NCBI GenBank assembly: GCA_032718475.1 | Contig: JAUCBJ010002855.1 | Location: forward strand, 1-48,400 | Source of the DNA: Nemertoderma westbladi | Lineage: Eukaryota > Xenacoelomorpha > Nemertodermatida > Nemertodermatidae | Reading direction: 5' to 3' | DNA: 48,400 nt | Shown here: positions 42,673 through 48,400 of the stretch, in pieces | How the letters are laid out: each line of letters opens with the position of its first letter | How positions within the stretch are numbered: the first letter of the stretch is position 1 | The notes under the pieces: generated by a model | The model's input: the letters and a program-made list of their open reading frames with translations, nothing else | The model's database searches: none | What the model was told of the DNA's origin: nothing | Program-made: the position numbers and the translations under genes

Positions 42673-43051
42673 ATAAGAGATTTATATTACAAAAATTTGT
42701 GGCACGTAATTATAATAAAAACAGGTCATTTAAAACCACTTTCATCAACTCAGCACCTTAGAAAATCTTATAATATAAAAAAAAATTTAAATTTTTTTGA
42801 GTTAACGAAGGTGGTTCTGAGTTAACGAGGGAGGACCCTGAATTAATGGGTGTTACCTGGCTTAAGAAAAAATAATTAATAGCCCCCCCCCCGGTCAGTA
42901 ACCCCCAGATAAATATGATTAAGTGCAATGTTATGTTATCCAATTATATTTTATTCAATACACTTCGATACACTTTTTAATTTGAAACCGAGGTTGCATC
43001 CATAGGAATAATGTTGAGTAAAACCGTTCTGGACCACAGCCCTGTGCGACC

Positions 43052-43842
43052 GAAAATCGTTTTAGGAAAATCCTCATGACGCCAGTTGAACATCATTGGG
43101 ATTATTTATGACAACGATATTATCTACCCGAATCAGTTAAAATATTTTCTATACACCTCCATTCTAGGTATAACGCAATATCTACCTGACTATATCGAAC
43201 AATCGTTATTATAATATAATAGGACAATATTAACCGTCACTCACACCACAACAGTTTACTTATTGTTAAGGTTTGCATAATAGAGGAAATCGTTCTTTAA
43301 GATTGATTTTTTTTTCATCCAATCGGATTAGAACATTGGATTCATTCTTTTATATTTCATTTTTTCAACTAATGCATAATTCAGATTCAACTCAAAACAT
43401 CTTTATTCCGGCTGTGGGCTTACGGCATATTAATTATTTTATTATAGCAGCTGCGAAGTATAACGGTGAGATTTATAAACGAGGAATTAATTGTCTGAGG
43501 AAAAACAAAATGGTTCAATGTTTGGTTACACGAATTGTTTTGCGCAGTGAAACAGGGGAAACTTAACGCAAATCCCATCTCGGAGAATTTACATTTCGTC
43601 TCAAAGTTAAATTTTCAATTTAGGGAATGGGTTACAGTGGGACGTTATTCTAACCAAAACAATAAACCGTAATCAAAAGATCAGGTTAAAGTTTTATTTC
43701 TGAGAGTAATCAGCTGTTATTTGCGTCGTTTTTTTCCCCTGGAATGAACTTTGATTGCATGGAAAGTTCGTAATTATTAGTGAACGCGCAATATATCGTA
43801 AATTGAAGTCCCTTTCTAACCAAAATAATAAGCAGACAGATA
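43052..43842 (+). promoter_or_regulatory. Upstream region of the second lectin-type gene
   Basis: It is colinear with 3487-5291 of locus 1 but has the proximal block only once (43430-43765), without the insertion and duplication. The last 75 bp before the ATG are nearly identical to locus 1, including TGAAGTCCCTTTCTAACC and AAAATAATAAGCA. This conservation across independent intron sequence suggests a retained promoter or leader. Confidence 0.6.
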
Positions 43843-43918
43843 ATGAAACTGTCCGAATTGGTTGGATTTATCGCTTTATCTTTAGCAACTTTCTATAATG
43901 CCGAAGGCGATGGAGATG
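43843..43918 (+). CDS. Second lectin-type gene, exon 1 (signal peptide)
   Basis: The ATG at 43843 opens 25 codons reading MKLSELVGFIALSLATFYNA followed by EGDGD. The signal-peptide core is identical to exon 1 of locus 1, with N2K, C18Y and four extra codons before the donor. The exon ends at G43918 followed by GTGAGT, phase 1, the same phase as locus 1. No matching domain exons occur in the remaining 4.5 kb, so they lie outside the window or the copy is dead. By homology the product would be a secreted F-type lectin. Confidence 0.65.
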
Positions 43919-43989
43919 GTGAGTCTTTATAAGTAGTTTGTGGCGTTCCAAGTAGAAACGAATTATGAGAAAAAAGGCATTCTGAGAAA

Positions 43990-44470
43990 ACGCATTTAAC
44001 CCTATTTGTACCGGGCTATAAAATGTTCTACAAATACCGGGAGGGGGGGGGGGTGTCATATTGACCCAACCCCCCCCCCCCCCCCCCCCCCCTCTAAAAT
44101 CGACAAACTTGGACGAAAACGTCTGATTTTTTTTGTTTGTATGTAGATTTCACTAGTCCGAATCCGACCGGAAAAAAAATATCGCAAAAATGTTCTGGGA
44201 TGGTTATTTGGCAGCACCAAAATTAAAAATAGTGAACAATTTTCATAAAATTTAAAGTTACAATTTTCGGCTAATTCTTTTTCACTACAGGTTTTCTGGG
44301 GCGCAAAATACATTTGAAAATATTTAAAAATGATATGATTACTATAAATGACTGTTTCAGTACTCCACATAGGCAAAAAATGAAAAAAACAAGTAGCCAG
44401 CACTTTTCAGTTTGAACATAACAATTTAAATTCACTACTTATATGATGCTATAAATTCACATTTTTTATT
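43990..44470 (+). repeat. Repeat R, copy 3 (5' part only), with G11/C23 expansion
   Basis: It begins TTTAACCCTATTTGTACCGG and matches the reverse complement of 33420-33899. At 44043-44092 it carries G11 and C23 runs where R2 has only C7, so the homopolymers expanded or were gained after the copies separated. It ends near 44470. It lies in intron 1 of the second gene. Confidence 0.8.
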
Positions 44471-45340
44471 TTTATTTAATTACAATTATTAAAAGAAAAC
44501 GTGAGTAGTAAAAGTAAAAGTCATACAAAATATTAACTGTACAAATTAACCGGATCGGATATCCAGTGGATATTGAGTATAACTATATAATATGTTACAA
44601 CCTCCATTGTTAGCTAGTTGTGTATGAGCATTTAGATATGGTGAAGTAGCGAACTAGTATCTACTGGTCAGTTAGCAGCCATTAAGAATCAATTAGTACA
44701 GTTATTATCCGACATCAGTATAATATTCAGTTACGTTTGACTGTCTATTATAGCCAACGAATAATGTACATATCATAGTCTACAGAAACATCAAGGATTT
44801 CTTAACTGTATGAACCATCCATACAGTGGCTGGCCGCCTAGTCGCGCAAGCTCAAGTTTATGGTATGGCACGCATACACACAACTCCGTTACCGTAACAA
44901 ATAAGATCTGTCTAAACCATTGCATAAAGAATATTTTCTCCTTATTTTAACAAAATTTCTTTAAATGATTTTAGTAAAAACGAGCTGCTTTTTTAATATT
45001 ATAACAATCTTTAAGCTGTAAACAGTCTTCTGCATTACCTTTCAATTGAATACCATCATTAATATTTAAATATCTATATATAGAATTACAGAATTATATA
45101 ATATATATTATCATTATCACTCCAATGAACCGAAATACATTTATATTTATAGTAATTTTAATTAATAAATTAACATATTAACATTAATAAATTTGTATAT
45201 ATTGAACGATTGTTCAATATAGTCAGGCACATATTTCAGTACAGGTTAGAGGGCGACTGGTAAAATTATATTAAAATTATCATATAAATATTCAATATAT
45301 ATAAATAATAGTATGCAGGCTATAATATAGCCTGCAATAC
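44471..45340. other. AT-rich stretch, no gene seen
   Basis: No coding, RNA or repeat feature could be supported here. Confidence 0.5.
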
Positions 45341-45344
45341 CGCC

Positions 45345-45418
45345 ATTAATATAGCCATTAATATAGCCATTAATATAGCCATTAATATAGCCATTAATAT
45401 AACCATTAATATAGCCTA
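45345..45418. repeat. 12-bp minisatellite ATTAATATAGCC
   Basis: About six units of ATTAATATAGCC, one with a change to ATAACC. The 12-bp period gives a repeated Gly-Tyr-Ile-Asn on the minus strand, which is not evidence of a protein. Confidence 0.95.
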
Positions 45419-45683
45419 ATTTATATTTCTGCAATAAGTTCCAGTAAAAGTGCTGCAAAAAGTACTGACTTAGTTATTTAAATCTATTCACGTATTTTTA
45501 TCACTCACCACCCAGTTATTATTATAATATCATATGATTGATTTTCTCACATTTTTTTAAATATAGCACCTATATCACTACTACATTATTATCGGCATTG
45601 AATCGAATTAAACAAGATATTTCCTGTTATTATATATTCGCAATCGTAAGGGCTCTGCCTATTCTTGATTCTAATTGCATAGA

Positions 45684-46395
45684 ATGTCAGATTTCTCTGG
45701 TTCCAAGAGAGTAAAGGAGTCTGGAGCAGAGGGACGGAAGATAAGAAAAAGTAGCATGAAATCGTAGAACGGTCCAGCGATTTCATGAAACGATTTTTGC
45801 AGATCAGCCAAGTCGACGACGGCGAATCAGTGTCCGTCCACCCCCACTGATATGCCGACACCAAGAGTCCAGAATCTTAGTGAGATGCCAATGCCAAGTT
45901 CTACTGAGAAACTAATTACGTTCCCCTGAGACACCAACGTCCTGTTCTACTGAAACACTAGCACCCACCCCTGCGGACATACCAACACCTCATTCAATTA
46001 TTGAGTAAACAGCACTCATTTTTCTAACTCCAATTGTGTTCCTATCACCCATTGCTGTTGAGAAACCAACGCCCACTCACACCTCTATTGATGAAATAGT
46101 TCATCAAGCAGTTCGGGAAAAATATGTTGGATTTCTCAACATCCATAAAGGTAATGGTGATGCACAAATTTCAAGTAAACTACGAGATGAGATGGTTAGT
46201 TTAGGATCTGAAGAGTTTCAGAACAAGGATCCTGATTTTAAATTGACTAAAAATCGATCTTTCACAAAATTTTGGTTTACTCGATTACTTGCTTGTGGAA
46301 AGAAAATAGATAGAAAGTGGATTTCTCCTAAGAATGACTCAGTATACTGCTTTTGTTGTTTACTTTTCTCAAAGTCTCCATCTAAACAAACTAAT
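45684..46395 (+). pseudogene. hAT/ZMYM-type transposase-like gene, N-terminal remnant
   Basis: The ATG at 45684 opens MSDFSGSKRVKESGAEGRKI, like the K-x-SGA-x-x-RK start common in hAT-derived ZMYM/TTF-finger proteins. A stop follows near 45759, then the same frame resumes with a Pro/Thr/Ser/Glu-rich stretch (DMPTPRVQNLSEMPMPSSTE). After a frameshift, 46036-46395 encodes SFTKFWFTRLLACGKKIDRK and WISPKNDSVYCFCCLLFSKS, matching the TTF-type zinc finger (W...FC..C.LF) that precedes the transposase catalytic domain. A LINE fragment cuts it at about 46396, so the catalytic and dimerisation regions are missing. Confidence 0.7.
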
Positions 46396-46560
46396 ACTAC
46401 TACTAGGATCATGCCACTTTGCAGCTGCATTATATATATATATATATATTACATATATATTAAGAAAGCTGTGCCGACACAATGAACCCGGCGTAGCATT
46501 CTTGTGAATGCTACGCCGGGTTCATTGTGTCAAGTACAATGCACACATCTCCAACCAGAC
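46396..46560. mobile_element. LINE A pieces in inverted orientation, forming a palindrome
   Basis: 46396-46510 is an antisense LINE 3' end: TAG-tail complement (CTACTACTAGG), 3' UTR with a long (TA)n tract at 46429-46460, then C-terminal sequence. At about 46500 it turns into the sense strand. CACAATGAACCCGGCGTAGC (46479-46498) is repeated in reverse complement at 46506-46531, forming a near-perfect stem with a TTGT loop. The sense piece ends at 46560 where a new LINE 5' end begins. Confidence 0.85.
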
Positions 46561-47918
46561 AGGTCAGGTCAGGTATTCTAGGTCATGGATCAAGAAAACT
46601 TGCCAACTCCATGCAGCATAAAGGAGGTGCCACGTGTAGCTGCATAGACCCTCTTACTAGGGCAAATCTGGTCCTGTAACTAGGACCCCCTTCGTTCTGG
46701 GATAAGGACGCCCTTGGTCCTGGATTAAGGACCCATATACTTGGCTGCAGGGGTATATGGCCTGGCCAGGCAGATGGTGATCTACCAATGGCTGGTCAGG
46801 TGTAGAGTGTTCTCATGTCCACTCTGAGTGCACTTCACTGCGACGTGCACCTGGCAGCAGGGGTACAGGGCATGACCCAGCAGATTAGCTGGACAGCCAA
46901 TGGTGGGTCATGTGCGCCAGAGTAGATATGGGTGATGGGCCTTATATCTAAAACCCACCCTGTGGAATGGCAAACTAGGGTGTGGTATTTGCCCCGAGAG
47001 CTGACTCGGAAAAAAAGCACCCCCCAACCCCCACTATGGATTACATTAGTAATGCAGAGGTCCGGCCACTAGTCCTGCCAAGTACCTAACTGATCTAGAC
47101 TTTGCTGATGACTTAGGAGTACTTTCAGAATCACTAGAGGGAGCCCAACGGCTCCTCAGCTCATTAGAACATGCTGCTTCTAGTGTTGGTCTATTTATTA
47201 ACTCCAGAAAGACCACAATTTTGACAGTTAACTTTGAAAGTCCTCATCAAGTCTCTGATCGGATGAGCATAAGCTCAAATGATGGTATGCTTGAGCATGT
47301 GGACGACTTCTGTTACCTGGGATCATGGATCCGGAAGTCAGGTGAGGACCTTCGAATACGCAAGGGAAAGGCATGGGCAGCCTTGAATAGGCTTTCCAGG
47401 ATTTGGAAGTCACCGAGAATTAATCGGAAACTTAAGGTCCGATTATTTAGAGCAGCAGTAGTTCCAGTACTCCTCTATGGGAGTCCATGCTGGGCTCTAA
47501 CTGCTGAGGACACCAAATCTCTGGATGGCACATTCACAAGAATGCTACGCCGGGTTCATTGTGTCAAGTACAATGCACACATCTCCAACCAGACACTATA
47601 TAACATTGGAGGTGTCTCATTGGTTCCCCCAAGCTTGACACTAGAACAAAATCGCCTCCGCTTTGCAGGACATTGCTTTCGCCGTGAGGACCAGCCAGTG
47701 CATAATCTTGTACTTTGGCAGCCTCATGGAGTGAATAAGCATGGTGGACAGCCCATGACTTTCTTGAGACGCATCTTAAAGGACACTGGCCTTGAAGATG
47801 CGGATGATCTAGCAAATGTCATGGGTGATAGGGAGTTGTGGCGGCGCAATTTTGTCGACAAGCCGGCACAGCATTCTTAAAAATGCAGCTGCAATGCAGC
47901 ATGCCGATCCTAGTAGGA
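46560..47918 (+). mobile_element. RTE-like LINE (family A), internally deleted copy
   Basis: The copy starts with the genuine 5' UTR (AGGTCAGGTATTCTAGGTCA), reaches the start of the coding region (MDYISNAEVRP at 47036) and then jumps, near 47072, directly to the region just before the FADD box (equivalent to 38062). About 2.4 kb including the endonuclease and most of the RT are missing. It ends in the normal 3' end (GATCCTAGTAGG). Both termini are kept, so it looks like a short non-autonomous derivative. Confidence 0.9.
47221..47880 (+). pseudogene. LINE A C-terminal domain, intact frame
   Basis: The 219-codon frame is uninterrupted and about 95% identical by eye to 38209-38868. Motifs are VRLFRAAVVPVLLYGSPCWA, FTRMLRRVH, RFAGHCFRRED and MTFLRRILKDTG. 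The N-terminal part of the protein is lost, so the frame is a remnant. The function of this C-terminal domain in RTE-type LINEs is not well defined; nucleic-acid binding is commonly assumed. Confidence 0.85.
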
Positions 47919-48080
47919 TTCTTGTAAATGTGCCATCCAGAGATTTGGTGTCCTCAACAGTTAGAGCCCAGCATTTACTCCCATAGATGAGTACTTGAAC
48001 TACTGCTGCTCTAAATAATCGAACCTTAAGTTTCTGATTAATTCTCTGTGACTTCCAAATCCTGGAAAGCCTATTCAGAT
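47919..48080 (-). mobile_element. RTE-like LINE (family A), antisense fragment
   Basis: Antisense C-terminal coding sequence (complement of TKSLDGTF ... LSRIWKS) that follows the tail of the deleted copy head-on, so 46396-48080 is a chain of LINE pieces in alternating orientation. Confidence 0.8.
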
Positions 48081-48400
48081 CCCAACTCAGCGAATTAATG
48101 TCTTATCTTGAGTTTACAGTGCCATGTTATTATCACCAAAACAATAAAATTTAATAAAAGTGAAAGAAAATGAATAAAAATGAATAAAAATGGATAAAAA
48201 TGAAAGTTAATAGTGGTTACATACAGTTTTAATTTTTGGTGGTTGATGGGTATTCCACCCATCCTTTTTCCATCATGCTCGTTTTGTTCATCTATAGACA
48301 TCCCCTTGTACATGTACAGAATTTGATTTTTATAGGTATAGATTAATTAGTTACTATATATAATATGCTGCAGATATTGATGAATGTAATACCAATAATC
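48081..48400. other. AT-rich window end, no gene seen
   Basis: Short AATGAATAAAAATG-type repeats at 48165-48205; nothing else recognised. Confidence 0.5.

Noticed and set aside
45246-45458. Minus-strand ORF with repeated Gly-Tyr-Ile-Asn
   Set aside because: It is produced by the 12-bp ATTAATATAGCC minisatellite.
1-48400. tRNA, rRNA or other canonical RNA genes
   Set aside because: I looked for tRNA A/B-box-like and cloverleaf patterns and rRNA-like conserved blocks and saw none; a covariance-model search would be needed to exclude them.

Overview
This is a metazoan nuclear window of about 48 kb, probably from a marine invertebrate. The evidence is a split, intron-containing gene for an F-type (fucolectin-like) lectin embedded in dense transposon sequence: a BEL/Pao LTR retrotransposon (a superfamily restricted to animals), many copies of an RTE-like LINE, a second LINE family, a Penelope-like fragment, a hAT/ZMYM-type remnant, foldback/TIR elements and long homopolymeric C runs. 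There are no operons, no Shine-Dalgarno-type genes, and no tRNA or rRNA that I can recognise. The species cannot be fixed from the sequence.

Host genes. The clearest host gene is a secreted F-type lectin on the + strand: a signal-peptide exon (5292-5355), then two exons that together encode one F-type lectin domain (28677-28930 and 32030-32231). Splice sites and phases fit (1-0-1). A second copy of the signal-peptide exon with its upstream region lies at 43052-43918, so at least two tandem paralogues are present; the rest of the second gene is outside the window or lost. The shared upstream region is partly duplicated again inside locus 1.

Layout. 1-3470: LINE fragments, a small foldback and a decayed second LINE family (RT core, several frameshifts). 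3490-5355: lectin promoter region and exon 1. 5356-28676: the giant first intron, holding a minisatellite, a foldback, an RTE-like LINE interrupted by a TIR element (7647-10104), an antisense LINE copy (11432-12680), a complete-looking but non-autonomous BEL/Pao element (12708-25451, 5-bp TSD, 1258-bp LTRs about 99.6% identical by eye), and a repeat called R here (R1) that carries a 1.6-kb TIR element with a TA target duplication. 28677-32231: exons 2 and 3, with an intron rich in hairpins and minisatellites. 32345-35150: LINE fragment, inverted R copy (R2) and Penelope-like remnant. 35167-38918: the only full-length RTE-like LINE, with an 18-bp TSD. 38919-43050: LINE fragment, a degenerate tandem repeat with four X-box-like motifs, and unannotated sequence. 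43052-48400: second lectin exon 1, third R copy, a 12-bp minisatellite, a hAT/ZMYM remnant and an internally deleted LINE between inverted LINE pieces.

How parts relate. Almost everything between lectin exons is nested insertion. R1 and R2 are long inverted repeats in the introns flanking exons 2-3, a configuration known to favour back-splicing; the two exons total 456 nt, so a circle would keep an endless frame. The BEL element keeps a 1451-codon Gag-protease frame but has lost reverse transcriptase, nearly all of RNase H and integrase, and carries extra small ORFs before its 3' LTR.
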